NCBI RefSeq assembly: GCF_003515775.1
Contig: NZ_QWEI01000007.1
Span: forward strand, 1-64,000
Reading direction: 5' to 3'
DNA from: Ureibacillus yapensis
GTDB lineage: Bacteria > Bacillota > Bacilli > Bacillales_A > Planococcaceae
Length of the DNA: 64,000 nt
The translations under genes were made by a program, and so were the position numbers. Of the stretch, positions 35,334-45,797 are shown piece after piece; the first letter of the stretch is position 1, and each line of letters starts with the position of its first letter. The notes under the pieces are model-generated. The model had not been told where the DNA came from, did not search any database, and saw only the letters and a list, made by a program, of their open reading frames with translations.

Positions 35334-36254
35334 TTAATTTGTTGCATCTTCACCGACAATTTTCACTTCGAGTTCAAGTTCTACATCAAATTTCTCTTTA
35401 ACCACGCGCTGCACCATTTCGATGGTTTGGATATAGTCTGTTGCCGTTGCATTTCCCTTGTTCACTATAAAGCCTGCATGCTTCGTAGAAACTTCGGCAC
35501 CGCCTACACCTTTCCCCTGCAGCCCGCTATCCTGAATTAATTTACCTGCAAAATATCCTGGCGGACGTTTAAACACGCTTCCCGCAGAAGGATATTCCAA
35601 CGGCTGTTTTGATTCGCGCTGGTAGGTTAAATCTGCTACTTTTTCATCTATGTCTTGCTGATTTCCTTTTGCCAGCTGGAAGTTCGAAGAAAGAACAAGA
35701 TAGCCTTTTTGCGCGATAATGCTTTTGCGATAGCCTAACTCAAGTTCTTCTTTCGACAGAACAATTCTTTCCCCTTCTTTTGTCAACACCGTACAATCGA
35801 TAATAATGTCTTTAATCTCCCCGCCATATGCTCCGGCATTCATGGCCATTGCACCGCCTACCGACCCCGGTATGCCGCATGCAAATTCAAAACCCGTTAA
35901 ACTGGAAGCCTGCGCACAACGGGATACATCTTTAATAAGCGCACCGCTTTGTGCATAAATTTTATCTCCCTCACGACGGATTTCATCCAATTTTGCAAAG
36001 GAGATGACTATTCCGCGAACACCTCCATCCCGCACTACCATATTCGATCCATTTCCCAACATCAACATAGGTACGTGATGGTCATGGGCATATTTAATAA
36101 CCGCTGCCGCCTCTTCTTCTGTTTCGGGGAGGACAAGCACATCTGCACTGCCCCCAAGTTTTGTCATTGTATATATTTTTAATGATTCATTGATTTTAAT
36201 ATTGCTAGGGTTCACTACTTGGGCTAAGTCTTCCGCCCATTTCTGAATTGTCAT
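35334..36254 (-). CDS. murB: UDP-N-acetylenolpyruvoylglucosamine reductase
   Basis: 306 residues, type II MurB (without the extra loop of the E. coli form). The FAD-binding segment is MLGNGSNMVVRDGG, the active-site region ACGIPGSVGGAMAMNAGAYG and the serine motif SAGSVFKRP. It reduces the enolpyruvyl group to form UDP-MurNAc with NADPH. It is monocistronic here. Confidence 0.97.
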   Translation of the reverse strand: MTIQKWAEDLAQVVNPSNIKINESLKIYTMTKLGGSADVLVLPETEEEAAAVIKYAHDHHVPMLMLGNGSNMVVRDGGVRGIVISFAKLDEIRREGDKIYAQSGALIKDVSRCAQASSLTGFEFACGIPGSVGGAMAMNAGAYGGEIKDIIIDCTVLTKEGERIVLSKEELELGYRKSIIAQKGYLVLSSNFQLAKGNQQDIDEKVADLTYQRESKQPLEYPSAGSVFKRPPGYFAGKLIQDSGLQGKGVGGAEVSTKHAGFIVNKGNATATDYIQTIEMVQRVVKEKFDVELELEVKIVGEDATN

Positions 36255-36435
36255 AAAAGCATTTCCTTTCTAACGTCATACTCTTTATTAGTATGGGTAA
36301 TTTTAAGCTTTTTGACAAGTGATACATTGCCCTATTTTAGCAAGGTTGTTCCATAATTCCGCTTCAAACCTGAAAGGGCCGTACAGTGTATTATTTTATG
36401 AATGAACGTTGGGTTATATTCACTTTGAGAAAGCA

Positions 36436-36472
36436 GAAAACCCCAACTCGAACATTCTCGTGTTGGGATTTT
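36436..36472 (-). terminator. terminator after azoR
   Basis: CCCAAC(T)CG (36442-36450) pairs with CG(T)GTTGGG (36459-36467). The minus strand tail is GTTTTCTGCTTTC. 14 bp beyond the azoR stop. Confidence 0.78.
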
Positions 36473-36485
36473 CATTATCTTATTC

Positions 36486-37124
36486 TTATGCTTTTACAGT
36501 AGCTAATTTTTGAGCAGAAGCTTTAACGCGCTCTAACCCTTCTGCAATAATTTCTTCTGCACGGTTCGGTTCTGCGTTATGTCCTTCGATGATTACTTCA
36601 TCTAAAAGTTGCATACCCGCTACGCCGCCAAATACGTTTTTAACGTAGTTAACTGCCATTTCCATTGGTTGTGCTTCCGGCGATGAGTAGTTGCCGCCGC
36701 GAGCGTTCAATACAACGAACTTTTTGTCTGTCATTAATTGAACTGGTTGCCCTTCTTCAGTGTATTTAAAGAAGAATCCTGCAGAGTAAACATAATCAAT
36801 GAAAGTGTGCAATTTAGCAGGGATTGTCAAGTTCCATAATGGGAATGCAAGCACCACTACTTCCGCAGCTGCAATAGCATCCATTGCTTTTTGTTTAGCA
36901 GCCAAAAGACGCGCTTCAAGATCCGTTAACTCTTCACCATTTTGTGTTTTACCGAATGCATTGAATACGTCTTGTCCGAAATAAGGAGTATCTTCTTCGA
37001 ATACATCATAAGTTGTAATATTAAGGCCTTCTACTTTTTTCGCCTCTTCTACATAAGTTTCATACATTTTAGTAGAAACTCCATCTGGTCTGTTGTTTGC
37101 TTTAATTACTAATACGTTTGTCAT
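36486..37124 (-). CDS. azoR: FMN-dependent NADH-azoreductase
   Basis: 212 residues, flavodoxin-like fold of the AzoR/AcpD family. VLAFPLWNLTIPAKLHTFID and VVLNARGGNYSS hold the FMN. It reduces azo dyes and quinones by a two-electron route, probably for quinone or thiol stress defence. It is followed by a terminator. The region between it and the DsbA-like gene (122 bp) holds only AT-rich DNA. Confidence 0.93.
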   Translation of the reverse strand: MTNVLVIKANNRPDGVSTKMYETYVEEAKKVEGLNITTYDVFEEDTPYFGQDVFNAFGKTQNGEELTDLEARLLAAKQKAMDAIAAAEVVVLAFPLWNLTIPAKLHTFIDYVYSAGFFFKYTEEGQPVQLMTDKKFVVLNARGGNYSSPEAQPMEMAVNYVKNVFGGVAGMQLLDEVIIEGHNAEPNRAEEIIAEGLERVKASAQKLATVKA

Positions 37125-37246
37125 TATATATTTTAACTCCCTTTTTACTCTAACATTTTATATCTTGAAATCGAGATATAAATCTATTTTAATGAAGTTG
37201 GACTATGATTTCAAGAGTAGATGGCTCGTACTTTTGACCGAAATTC

Positions 37247-37951
37247 TTATATGTCGCACTGCCCATCTGCACAAACTGAGCCTTCATCTCCAACCATCTT
37301 TAATGCTGGCTTTAATCCGGCTTCTTTGGCAGCTTTCTCAATTGTTTGGTTAAAGAGCGGCTGCGGCTGCGCACCCGAAATGCCATACTTTTGGTCGATG
37401 ACAAAGAATGGCACGCCTCTTACACCCAAAGCTTGTGCCTGGGCAATATCTTCTTCTACCTCTTTGGCATATTGGTCGCTCGCTAAAATTTCTTGTGCTT
37501 CATTCGCATCCAGTCCAACTTCTTTTACCAAATCCAATAAAACCTCTTTTTTCCCGATGGCGCCGCCTTCCAGGAAGTAGCATTGCAGCAAGCGTTCACT
37601 AAGCTCTGCTCCCTTTCCTTTCGTCTCGGCCCATTTTGCCAATCGATGTGCAGCTGAGGTATTGGCTTCTTTCATGATATCGAAATTGTAATTTAGCCCA
37701 ACTTCTTTTGCCCGTTCTGCCACGTTATTCGTCATGCCTTTTGCTTGTTCTTCTGACATATTATACTTTTTAGCCAATGAAGCAATTACCGATTGTTCTG
37801 AATCTACAGGGGTTGTTGGGTCCAGCAAAAAGCTTTTTAATTCTACCTCGATTTGACCCTCGTAACCTGACTCACTGATTGCTTTTTCCAATTGGCGTTT
37901 ACCGATATAACAAAACGGGCAGACGTAATCTGACCATACTTCTACTTTCAT
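37247..37951 (-). CDS. DsbA-family oxidoreductase (FrnE type)
   Basis: 234 residues, thioredoxin fold. The N-terminal active site is DYVCPFCYIGKRQLE (CPFC). A long helical insertion follows and then the cis-proline strand RGVPFFVIDQKYGISGAQP. There is no signal peptide, so it is cytoplasmic, as usual for FrnE-like proteins. The start at 37951 has AAGGAGGAG upstream. It is divergent from the Rieske oxidoreductase gene, and the two may share a redox role. Confidence 0.92.
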   Translation of the reverse strand: MKVEVWSDYVCPFCYIGKRQLEKAISESGYEGQIEVELKSFLLDPTTPVDSEQSVIASLAKKYNMSEEQAKGMTNNVAERAKEVGLNYNFDIMKEANTSAAHRLAKWAETKGKGAELSERLLQCYFLEGGAIGKKEVLLDLVKEVGLDANEAQEILASDQYAKEVEEDIAQAQALGVRGVPFFVIDQKYGISGAQPQPLFNQTIEKAAKEAGLKPALKMVGDEGSVCADGQCDI

Positions 37952-38078
37952 TGTCACTCCTCCTTTTTTTCAATTGTATGGCTGAAAGCATCTTCCTACA
38001 ATAAATGTGCTCACGTACTGAATATTGTCTTTCTATTTTAGCAATACTTTTAAAAAATGAGTATAACTGGGGGCAATT

Positions 38079-39461
38079 ATGCAAAATTCATTATGGTTAA
38101 AAGATCTGGAAAATGCGATGGCATTTCCTACTTTAGATACTTCTGTAGATTGTGATGTTTGTATTGTTGGAGGAGGACTTTCAGGTATCTATACCGCCTA
38201 CCTGCTTGCAAAAAAGGGATTGAAAGTTGTGTTGCTTGAGGCGAAACCTTCCTTTGCCATTGGCACAACCGGCCACTCTACAGGTAAATTAACTCCTCAG
38301 CACGGAGTAGTTTTTTCAAAGCTAATCAAAAATTTTTCAATCGATGAAGTGGCAACTTATTATCAAGCAAATAAAAAGGCGATAGAATCCGCTTTACAAG
38401 TCGCCTCAAAAGATACCTTCCAAAAAGTGGATTCTTATTTGTATGCAACGACAATTTCTGGACTGCAAACAATTGAAAACGAACTGTATGCCTATAAAGA
38501 GGCGAATATTGCCGGTTATGGAACAAAAGAAACCGAACTTCCCTTTGATATAACTGGTGCTCTTAAAATGGAAGACACTGCTCAAATTCACCCTCCAAAG
38601 TTTGCGGCACATTTCGTAAATCTTGCCTTAAAAGAAGGCGCCGCTCTTTATACGAATACCCGTGTAACAAAGGTAGAAATTGATGAAAAATTTGTTTTGA
38701 CGGATTACGATGTAAAAGTCTCTTATAAAAAATTGGTTTTATGTACGCACTATCCCATTGAATCAATCAAAGGACTAATTACAACCAAACTATCAATTGA
38801 CCGCTCTTATCTTCTTGCATCCCCTACGAAAGAATTATGGAAGGGGCAATATCTTTCGGTTGAAAACGCGAGCCGGACAATCCGTACCGGTCTTGTATCG
38901 GATGCGCCTTATTTCATCTATGGCGGCGGCAGCCACATAGCTGGGGAAGTGGAAGAGACACAAACGTATTATGAAGAACTTAAAGAAGAAATGATGTCAA
39001 CATTCAATTTGGAGGAGCCATCCTTCATGTGGAGTGCCCAGGATCCAAATACACCCGATAAGATTCCATACATCGGAGTGATTTCGGATGATACGCCAGA
39101 TCTTTATATCGCTACCGGCTATCGTAAATGGGGTCTTTCGAATTCGCTCGTGGCAGGTGAAATCATTTCATGCAGCATTACACATGAAAATCATCCAGCA
39201 GCCAAGCTATACTCGCCTACACGCGATCAATTCGGAAAAAATCTTTTAAGGGGGCTAAGCACGATTGGATTTGTCACTGCCAATTTAGCGGAAGGCTATT
39301 TAACGCGAACAGAGGCACCAAAGTGTACACATTTGGGATGCAAGACCCGCTGGAATGATGGAGATGAAACATGGGATTGCCCTTGTCACGGTTCCCGTTA
39401 CGATAAAAACGGAAATGTCATCGAAGGGCCGGCAGTCTATCCTCTAAAATTAAAAAAGTAG
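38079..39461 (+). CDS. FAD-dependent oxidoreductase with C-terminal Rieske domain (YhfW type)
   Basis: 460 residues. The N-terminal DAO-type FAD domain begins [20 protein letters not shown]. The C-terminal Rieske [2Fe-2S] domain has ligands C416-x-H418 and C434-x2-H437, with the two extra cysteines C421 and C436 that form the Rieske disulfide. This fusion matches B. subtilis YhfW. The electron donor and substrate are unknown. It is monocistronic and divergent from the DsbA-like gene. Confidence 0.92.
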   Translation: MQNSLWLKDLENAMAFPTLDTSVDCDVCIVGGGLSGIYTAYLLAKKGLKVVLLEAKPSFAIGTTGHSTGKLTPQHGVVFSKLIKNFSIDEVATYYQANKKAIESALQVASKDTFQKVDSYLYATTISGLQTIENELYAYKEANIAGYGTKETELPFDITGALKMEDTAQIHPPKFAAHFVNLALKEGAALYTNTRVTKVEIDEKFVLTDYDVKVSYKKLVLCTHYPIESIKGLITTKLSIDRSYLLASPTKELWKGQYLSVENASRTIRTGLVSDAPYFIYGGGSHIAGEVEETQTYYEELKEEMMSTFNLEEPSFMWSAQDPNTPDKIPYIGVISDDTPDLYIATGYRKWGLSNSLVAGEIISCSITHENHPAAKLYSPTRDQFGKNLLRGLSTIGFVTANLAEGYLTRTEAPKCTHLGCKTRWNDGDETWDCPCHGSRYDKNGNVIEGPAVYPLKLKK

Positions 39462-39528
39462 GATGAACTTTTGCGCCAGGTTCCCACGAGAGAATAGCGG
39501 CAGTGGAATTGGATGGTATGGGAATTTC

Positions 39529-39788
39529 TATTGGACTACTTTAGTGCTGGTTGGTGTTAAACGGGCTTTTAGACAGCTGCTATTCGACTGTTTTGGTGCT
39601 GTTTGTCGTTAAATGGGCTTTTAGACAGCTGCTATTCGACCGTTTTGATGCTGTTTGCCGTTAAACGGGTTTTTAGACGACTTCTATTCGACTGTTTTGA
39701 TGCTGTTTGCCGTTAAACGGGCTTTTAGACGGTTTCTATTAGACTGTTTTGGCACCAATCTCAGTTAAACGGGTTTATAGAACATGGC
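39529..39788. repeat. 52-bp tandem repeat, five units
   Basis: Units at 39529-39580, 39581-39632, 39633-39684, 39685-39736 and 39737-39788, all exactly 52 bp without gaps. The conserved core of each is GTTAAACGGG (ATGGG in unit 2) followed by TTTTAGAC, then a CTATTCGACTGTTTTG-like start of the next unit. Units 2-4 are the most alike, and units 1 and 5 have diverged. In units 3 and 4 the core CCGTTAAACGG is an 11-bp palindrome. 52 is not a multiple of 3 and all frames are broken, so it is not coding. Confidence 0.95.
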
Positions 39789-39808
39789 AATTCATCCGCT
39801 GGCATAAA

Positions 39809-39846
39809 TGAAAAAAGTACAATTCACAACGAATTGTACTTTTTTC
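39809..39846. terminator. bidirectional terminator Rieske gene / ppaC
   Basis: A perfect 15-bp stem: AAAAAAGTACAATTC (39811-39825) and GAATTGTACTTTTTT (39831-39845) with a 5-nt loop. It is 10 bp from the ppaC stop codon. Confidence 0.95.
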
Positions 39847-39855
39847 CATTTCGTA

Positions 39856-40782
39856 TTATTGCAATCCTTCAGTCAATACCGGGATAATTTGTTTTTTGCG
39901 TGAAACGACACCTGGCAGCTCAACTACATGATCCGCTAATTCTTTGCCGAAGCTTCGCGCCGCTTCCTCTGCTACGCTACCTACGACAATTGCCGTTGAG
40001 TCATTATTTAAAATGTCTGTTACCACAAAGAAGTATAAATTCAAGCCATTATCCGCTACATACTCATTAATTAAGTTTAATAGCTCATCCTTGCGACCCA
40101 ATACATCATTTACATCTACTGCATTCACTTGAGCAATAACCGCTTTTGCTTCGCCAAATGTAAATTCTTTTGCATCTAGAGATAGCAAGTCTTCCAAAGA
40201 TTTGTCTGAAAGATCCGCGCCGGCTTTCAACATAGCCAGTCCATATTCGTCTGCATTAACGCCCGCGATTTCAGCAAGTTCTTTTCCTGCTTTTACATCT
40301 TGTTCCGTGCAAGTAGGAGATTTGAATAACAATGTATCCGAAACAATTGCGGATAACATTAAGCCTGCGATATTTGCAGGAATTTCAACGTTATTTTCTT
40401 TGAAAATTTTATTTAAAATCGTAGCTGTACATCCAACTGGTTCTGCACGGTAGTAAAGCGGATCAGAAGTCTCGAAGTTCGCAATACGGTGGTGATCGAT
40501 TACTTCAGTAACTTTTACTAATTCAATACCGTCTGCGGATTGCTGTCTTTCGTTGTGGTCTACCAAAATAACGTCAGCCGCTTCCTCCGCTACATTGCCA
40601 ATTAAGCGTGGTGCTTCAAAGCCGAACTTGTCCAATGCGAATTGTGTTTCATTATTTACTTCACCTAAACGGACTGCTTCTGCATCTACACCTAATTGCT
40701 GTTTTAAATAGGCATATACAATTGCGGAAGTAATTGTGTCTGTATCTGGACTTTTATGTCCAAAAACCAATACTTTGCTCAT
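39856..40782 (-). CDS. ppaC: manganese-dependent inorganic pyrophosphatase
   Basis: 308 residues, DHH family type II pyrophosphatase. Metal-binding motifs are [15 protein letters not shown] and VIDHH, and the C-terminal DHHA2 domain contains [12 protein letters not shown]. It hydrolyses PPi, driving biosynthetic reactions. There is no CBS insert, so the short unregulated form. Monocistronic. Confidence 0.97.
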   Translation of the reverse strand: MSKVLVFGHKSPDTDTITSAIVYAYLKQQLGVDAEAVRLGEVNNETQFALDKFGFEAPRLIGNVAEEAADVILVDHNERQQSADGIELVKVTEVIDHHRIANFETSDPLYYRAEPVGCTATILNKIFKENNVEIPANIAGLMLSAIVSDTLLFKSPTCTEQDVKAGKELAEIAGVNADEYGLAMLKAGADLSDKSLEDLLSLDAKEFTFGEAKAVIAQVNAVDVNDVLGRKDELLNLINEYVADNGLNLYFFVVTDILNNDSTAIVVGSVAEEAARSFGKELADHVVELPGVVSRKKQIIPVLTEGLQ

Positions 40783-40882
40783 AAAATGGGCCTCCTATAA
40801 TATTCAATAATTTCGACATTAATTTTATCATACAAACGAACGAATAGAAAAAGGAACTTATCTAATAATCCTGTAAATTCCT

Positions 40883-41073
40883 TTTTCTCCGCTTTCCTGT
40901 TTGCGAACGCTAGTCGATTGAGCAATGGAGCTTGCGAGCCGCCTCCACCTTTCCTGTTGTCCAGCTCCGGCGGCTAGCTCCTCGAGCGTTTCGACTCTTC
41001 CGACGAAGGCAAAGAGCGCCTTCTTGTCAGAGTCTCCAATGCTTGTCGGAGCTGGCAAGCCGCCTCCGCTTTT
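40883..41073 (-). repeat. dispersed repeat, copy D
   Basis: Read on the minus strand, the part at 40960-41050 matches block B copy 1 (16475-16565) closely, including a shared GAGGAGCTAGCCGCCGGAGC. The ends AAAGCGGAGGCGGCTTGCC and TCCGCTTTCCTG are imperfect repeats of each other. It lies between ppaC and the rpiR-type gene. Confidence 0.8.
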
Positions 41074-41079
41074 ATATCA

Positions 41080-41124
41080 AAAAAGCGTATTCGTAAATGC
41101 CCCCGCAATTTACGAATACGCTCT
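41080..41124 (-). terminator. terminator after rpiR-type gene
   Basis: A perfect 14-bp stem: GCGTATTCGTAAAT (41085-41098) and ATTTACGAATACGC (41108-41121). The minus strand continues with TTTTTTGA. Confidence 0.92.
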
Positions 41125-41135
41125 CGTTGGATTAT

Positions 41136-41993
41136 TTAGATATATTGGGCTTTTTCCAGGTATGGGAAGTTGCTTTCTATGTTTGCATTGGTTTTCTGGA
41201 AATTTATATAATGCTTTCTGTTTTGAGCGAGCATGCCTTCTACCAAAGCATGGATCAAGGAGTGGGCGGCGGTGATTGTTTCCGCTGACGCTGTCTTTTG
41301 AGTACCTACTGTAAACAGTATATCTGCATAATCTCGTAACGGTGAAATGCTTGAATGTGTAATTGCAATGACTTTCACATTTTTATCTTTCGCTAATTTT
41401 GAAATTGTGATTGTATCTTCTTGCAGATGTTCCAGTGCAATCACAAATAGTAAAGAATTTTCGTCCATGTGGCTGATTTGCTGAACGATACTTTCCACAT
41501 CGTGCTGGATTTGCTTTACATGTTTTCGGTAGTTGCTTAATGTGCAAGTTAAAAAACTTGCTGATGGAGATGATTGTCTGAACCCTAAAACAAATAAAGA
41601 ACTGCTTTCATGCATCAATTTTACTGCATGTTCAAATTGCTCTTCACCGATAATATTCATTGTATTCAGAATACTTGTAACATCTCGGTTCATGACATCA
41701 ATGAGAAGGTTCACCTGTTTCTTGGAGATTAATGGATGTGGACGGTCTTTTTTCGTTTCCCCGGCCCCCATCAAATCTTGCTTGATTTTTTCTTGAAGCT
41801 CAGAAAATCCTGATAACTCCATCGCATAACAAAATCGGATTACGGTCGATTCACTAACCCCTATTAGCTTTCCAACGTCAGAAGCAATATGAGTCGCTAT
41901 CACATTTGGATTATCAATTACAAATTGTGCTACTTTTCGCTGTCCTCTCGACAAACGGATAAATCGCTTCTTTATCTGATCGCAATAGCTCAT
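41136..41993 (-). CDS. MurR/RpiR-family transcriptional regulator
   Basis: 285 residues. The N-terminal HTH_6 domain carries RGQRKVAQFVIDNP and GVSESTVIRFCYAM. The C-terminal SIS domain binds a phosphosugar or related ligand. The start at 41993 has GGGGGAGC upstream, and the 27 codons open before it are unsupported. Its ligand cannot be told. It lies 255 bp downstream of niaP on the same strand, with a terminator between them, so linkage to niacin uptake is only possible. Confidence 0.9.
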   Translation of the reverse strand: MSYCDQIKKRFIRLSRGQRKVAQFVIDNPNVIATHIASDVGKLIGVSESTVIRFCYAMELSGFSELQEKIKQDLMGAGETKKDRPHPLISKKQVNLLIDVMNRDVTSILNTMNIIGEEQFEHAVKLMHESSSLFVLGFRQSSPSASFLTCTLSNYRKHVKQIQHDVESIVQQISHMDENSLLFVIALEHLQEDTITISKLAKDKNVKVIAITHSSISPLRDYADILFTVGTQKTASAETITAAHSLIHALVEGMLAQNRKHYINFQKTNANIESNFPYLEKAQYI

Positions 41994-42196
41994 TCCTAGC
42001 TCCCCCAATTCTATAATAAATGTATACAAAATAATTTGATAATTGATATTAACACTAATATAAATTGAATACAATGAGTTTTCAGAAAAAACTTCAACAC
42101 GTTAGAACAAAAAAGTCGAAAATTTGTCAAAATGCTAGAAATTTCGACAAACATGCAAAATTAGATAAGAAGCTCATAATTTTCTTTTCGACAAAG

Positions 42197-42238
42197 TAAA
42201 AAAAGACTCAAGCTGGGTCCCATCCCAACTTGAATCAT
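42197..42238 (-). terminator. terminator after niaP
   Basis: ACTCAAG-TGGG pairs with CCCA-CTTGA(A)T. The minus strand tail has seven T. It is 11 bp beyond the niaP stop. Confidence 0.88.
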
Positions 42239-42248
42239 GTATTTGTTT

Positions 42249-43478
42249 TTATTCCAATTCTATTTGTTTCGTCTCTTTTCCCAAGAGCAATACGGAGAAA
42301 GCCCCGATGATTATAGAAACGCAGAAGATGCCAAAAATATAGCCAATGTCATACTCAGCCTTTAATAAATAGCCAACTAAAAGCGGTCCAAGAATGCCCC
42401 CTATTCGTCCAACTGCCGCGGCCATTCCTGCACCAGTCCCTCTAATGACTGTTGGGTATTGTTCGGGTGTATAAGCATATAGCGCACCCCATGCTCCTAA
42501 ATTAAAGAAAGAAAGCAAAATGCCCGCCCCCAACAATACGGAAACCGACTCTGCATTCCCGAAAACAAATGCACTGACTGCAGTTCCGATTAAATACGTG
42601 ATCAATACAAACTTTCTTCCCCACTTTTCAATGAACCAAGCTGCCGTAAAGTATCCCGGAAGCTGAGCAAGCGTCATAATGAGTACATACTTAAAGCTCG
42701 TAATTAAATCAAAGCCCTTTCCGACCATCACACTTGGCAGCCAAAGGAACATCCCATAATACGAAAATACGACCGTAAACCAAAGAATCCATAGCATCAA
42801 GGTAGCCCGGGAGTATTTCTTTTGCCAAACCCCTGCTATATTTTTCATGATTGACCTGTTTTTCGCCTCCGGTTTTGCTGAGAATTGCGGTGAATCAGGC
42901 AAATGCATTCTTATATATACTGCATAAAATGCCGGGATTGCCGTCAAGATGAGCGCAACACGCCAACCTTCAATCGGCCAGATATCAGATGGGATGACAA
43001 AATAAGAGATAAGCGCTGCAATCAGCCAACCCCCAGCCCAGAAACTTTCCAGAAGAACGACCACTCTTCCGCGTTCCTTTGCTTCCACACTTTCGGATAC
43101 CAAAGTTGAAGCGACCGGCAGCTCTCCGCCGAGCCCCATTCCAACAAAGAATCTCAAGATTAAAAATACAGCCAATGTCGTTGTAATGGCAGATAAGCCG
43201 CTCGCAATTGAGAATAAAATCAATGTCCACATAAAGATTTTCTTTCTTCCCACTTTGTCTGCCAGCACACCAAATACCAATGCACCAACCGCCATTCCGA
43301 TCGAGTTGACGCTTCCTATCCACCCCATTTGGGAAGACGTTAAATTCCAATCTACCGCTAGTGCAGCGATTACAAAAGATAAAATCCCCACATCCATCGC
43401 ATCGAACATCCATCCAACACCAGCGACACCTAAGAGCTTTTTGCGCGATATATCTGAAGTCTTTTGTTTTTTACTCAT
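42249..43478 (-). CDS. niaP: MFS niacin transporter NiaP
   Basis: 409 residues with twelve membrane helices. The N-terminus KKLLGVAGVGWMFDAMDVGI and the helix 2-3 loop VLADKVGRKKIF closely follow B. subtilis NiaP (YceI). LRFFVGMGLGGELPVAST is also shared. It imports nicotinate and possibly nicotinamide for NAD synthesis. The ATG at 43478 has AGGAG 8 nt upstream, and a TTG one codon earlier is possible. I see no NiaR operator that I could defend. Confidence 0.85.
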   Translation of the reverse strand: MSKKQKTSDISRKKLLGVAGVGWMFDAMDVGILSFVIAALAVDWNLTSSQMGWIGSVNSIGMAVGALVFGVLADKVGRKKIFMWTLILFSIASGLSAITTTLAVFLILRFFVGMGLGGELPVASTLVSESVEAKERGRVVVLLESFWAGGWLIAALISYFVIPSDIWPIEGWRVALILTAIPAFYAVYIRMHLPDSPQFSAKPEAKNRSIMKNIAGVWQKKYSRATLMLWILWFTVVFSYYGMFLWLPSVMVGKGFDLITSFKYVLIMTLAQLPGYFTAAWFIEKWGRKFVLITYLIGTAVSAFVFGNAESVSVLLGAGILLSFFNLGAWGALYAYTPEQYPTVIRGTGAGMAAAVGRIGGILGPLLVGYLLKAEYDIGYIFGIFCVSIIIGAFSVLLLGKETKQIELE

Positions 43479-43540
43479 CAACTCTACTCCTGTCTTTACA
43501 CTTGTAATTTCACTACTAACAATACTATTAATTTAGTTTG

Positions 43541-43568
43541 TTGACAAGGCAAAATTTATATGTATATT
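43541..43568 (+). promoter_or_regulatory. sigma-A promoter of thrC-thrB
   Basis: TTGACA (43541-43546), 16-nt spacer, TATATT (43563-43568), about 105 bp before the thrC start. Confidence 0.7.
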
Positions 43569-43674
43569 CTGTTAATTTAGCAAATGCTATTGAAATATAA
43601 GACAAATTTGCGTAAAATGTCTCTTATATACAAACAACTGTTCATCTCGTGAGAACAAAAGGAGCTAATCTGTT

Positions 43675-44727
43675 ATGTGGAAAGGTCTTATCGAAGAATA
43701 TAAAGAATTTTTACCTGTTAATGAAAATACACCTGCTCTTACTTTGAATGAAGGAAATACCCCTTTGATTCATTTAGTAAACCTGTCAAAAGAATTAGGC
43801 ATTGAATTATACGGAAAAATCGAAGGTGCCAATCCAACAGGTTCTTTTAAAGATCGCGGAATGGTTTTTGCTGTCGCAAAAGCAATTGAAGATGGCGCAA
43901 AATGCGTGATTTGTGCATCTACAGGAAATACTTCCGCTGCAGCCTCTGCATATGCTGCACGTGCAGGAATTCAATCGATCGTTGTCATTCCAAAAGGAAA
44001 GGTGGCACTTGGCAAATTAGCGCAAGCATGTATGTATGGTGCGAAAATTATCGAAATTGATGGGAATTTTGATGATGCCCTTGCCATCGTTCGCCAAGTT
44101 AGCGAAACAACTCCAGTCAAACTGGTAAACTCTGTCAATCCATATCGAATCGAAGGCCAAAAAACGGCTGCCTTCGAAATTGTCGATAGTTTAGGACAAG
44201 CTCCTGATTATTTATGTATTCCAGTAGGAAATGCCGGGAACATTACAGCATACTGGAAAGGGTTTATAGAATATAACGAAGCAAAAAATACAGGCTTGCC
44301 AAAAATGTATGGTTTCGAAGCGGAAGGTGCAGCAGCTATCGTCAAAGGTGAACCGATTGCCAATCCTGAAACAGTGGCTACAGCGATTCGAATCGGGAAT
44401 CCTGCAAGCTGGAAATTGGCGGAAGCGGCTCGTGATGAGTCCGGCGGTATCATTGATTCAGTGACGGATGAGGAGATCCTGGCAGCTTACCAACTAATCG
44501 CCCGCACAGAAGGCGTTTTCGTTGAACCAGGTTCTGCCGCTTCTTTAGCCGGTGTTATTAAGTCTGTTAATAGCGGCAAAATTGAAAAAGGCAGCCGTGT
44601 TGTAACAGTATTTACGGGCAACGGATTAAAAGACCCGGATACTGCCATGAATGTATCAAAAGTAGACTTAGTATCACTTCAAAATGATGAAGAAGAAATT
44701 CGAAAATACATCGAGGGAATTCTATGA
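43675..44727 (+). CDS. thrC: threonine synthase
   Basis: 350 residues, PLP fold-type II. The PLP-lysine motif is GSFKDRGM, the phosphate-binding loop PVGNAGN, with [14 protein letters not shown] between. It converts O-phosphohomoserine to threonine. The start has AAAGGAG. Its stop overlaps thrB by 4 bp (ATGA). The hom gene that normally precedes it in Bacilli is not here. There is no T-box leader in the 190 bp upstream. Confidence 0.97.
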   Translation: MWKGLIEEYKEFLPVNENTPALTLNEGNTPLIHLVNLSKELGIELYGKIEGANPTGSFKDRGMVFAVAKAIEDGAKCVICASTGNTSAAASAYAARAGIQSIVVIPKGKVALGKLAQACMYGAKIIEIDGNFDDALAIVRQVSETTPVKLVNSVNPYRIEGQKTAAFEIVDSLGQAPDYLCIPVGNAGNITAYWKGFIEYNEAKNTGLPKMYGFEAEGAAAIVKGEPIANPETVATAIRIGNPASWKLAEAARDESGGIIDSVTDEEILAAYQLIARTEGVFVEPGSAASLAGVIKSVNSGKIEKGSRVVTVFTGNGLKDPDTAMNVSKVDLVSLQNDEEEIRKYIEGIL

Positions 44728-45638
44728 GCAAAAAATGGCAAATCACTGTCCCTGGAAGCACTGCTAACTTAGGACCTGGATTTGATTCCATTGGACTTAG
44801 TTTGTCCTTATATTTAGAACTAACCGTGACATTAGCAGATCAATGGGAAATCATACATGTTTCAGAACATCTTCCGCAAGATTTCAAAATTGAAGATCAC
44901 TTAATTTTCACCATTGCCAAAGAAACTGCGGAACGCTATCAAAAAAGCTTGCCTCCCTGCCGTATCGAAATGCGAAGCGAGTTGCCATTTGCACGGGGCT
45001 TGGGCAGCAGTGCAGCAGCTATCGTAGCTGCAATTGAGCTAGCAAACCTTGTTTGTGATTTGAATTTAACGACACAAGATAAGTTGAATCTCTCTTCACA
45101 AATTGAAGGGCATCCAGACAATGCCACTGCTTCCGTTTTAGGCGGCCTAACCATTTCCCAGATGGACGAAGAGGGAAATGTCGATACCATTCATGTACAA
45201 GATTTAGACGCTTCTTTTGTTGTTTTTATCCCGCATGTTGAGTTAAAAACATCTGAAGCCCGCAAAGTTTTGCCTGAACAGTTTGATCGGGGATATGCCG
45301 TTCGTGCAAGTGCCAACGCAAATATGTTGGCGGCTTCATTCGTTTTAAAAGATTATGAACGAATCGGCCGTTACATGGAGTCGGATTTATTTCATGAACC
45401 GTTTCGCTCCAAGCTCATTCCTCAGTTTGATGAAATACATTGTGCTGCAAAAGAAGCAGGCGCCTATGGTACGGCCCTTAGCGGAGCAGGTCCAACCGTT
45501 ATTTCCATCATTCCGAATAACTTGGGAGAAGCGTTTGTATCAAAGATGAAAGTGCGCTTCCCTTCTCATGAGATTCTTTTGACAAAAACAGACCATAAAG
45601 GAGTTTCGGTTACGGCAGTGCCAAATATCCTTACTTAA
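44724..45638 (+). CDS. thrB: homoserine kinase
   Basis: 304 residues, GHMP kinase family. [16 protein letters not shown] and the ATP loop [13 protein letters not shown] are present, and the C-terminal [15 protein letters not shown] closes the family pattern. It phosphorylates homoserine for ThrC. It is coupled to thrC through an overlapping ATGA. Confidence 0.97.
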   Translation: MSKKWQITVPGSTANLGPGFDSIGLSLSLYLELTVTLADQWEIIHVSEHLPQDFKIEDHLIFTIAKETAERYQKSLPPCRIEMRSELPFARGLGSSAAAIVAAIELANLVCDLNLTTQDKLNLSSQIEGHPDNATASVLGGLTISQMDEEGNVDTIHVQDLDASFVVFIPHVELKTSEARKVLPEQFDRGYAVRASANANMLAASFVLKDYERIGRYMESDLFHEPFRSKLIPQFDEIHCAAKEAGAYGTALSGAGPTVISIIPNNLGEAFVSKMKVRFPSHEILLTKTDHKGVSVTAVPNILT

Positions 45639-45655
45639 TATCAACGATTAATATA

Positions 45656-45700
45656 GATGTCCAATAGTTCATATACATAACTATTGGACATCTTTTTTTG
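45656..45700 (+). terminator. terminator after thrB
   Basis: GTCCAATAGTT (45659-45669) pairs perfectly with AACTATTGGAC (45679-45689), followed by ATCTTTTTTT. Confidence 0.93.
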
Positions 45701-45797
45701 TCCAAAATTTTAGAAAGGTTTTGGTTTCATCCTAAACTTTCCAGGGGATAAACATCATGGGGAAGGTTTATTAAGTCGACAGAAAAGGGGTATGTAA

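Noticed and set aside
39529-39788. CRISPR array
   Set aside because: The 52-bp units are contiguous and similar along their whole length, with no unique spacers, and no cas genes are present.
43482-43674. T-box or other riboswitch upstream of thrC
   Set aside because: No terminator hairpin, no T-box TGGNACCGCG-like motif and only 190 bp. A plain promoter explains the region.
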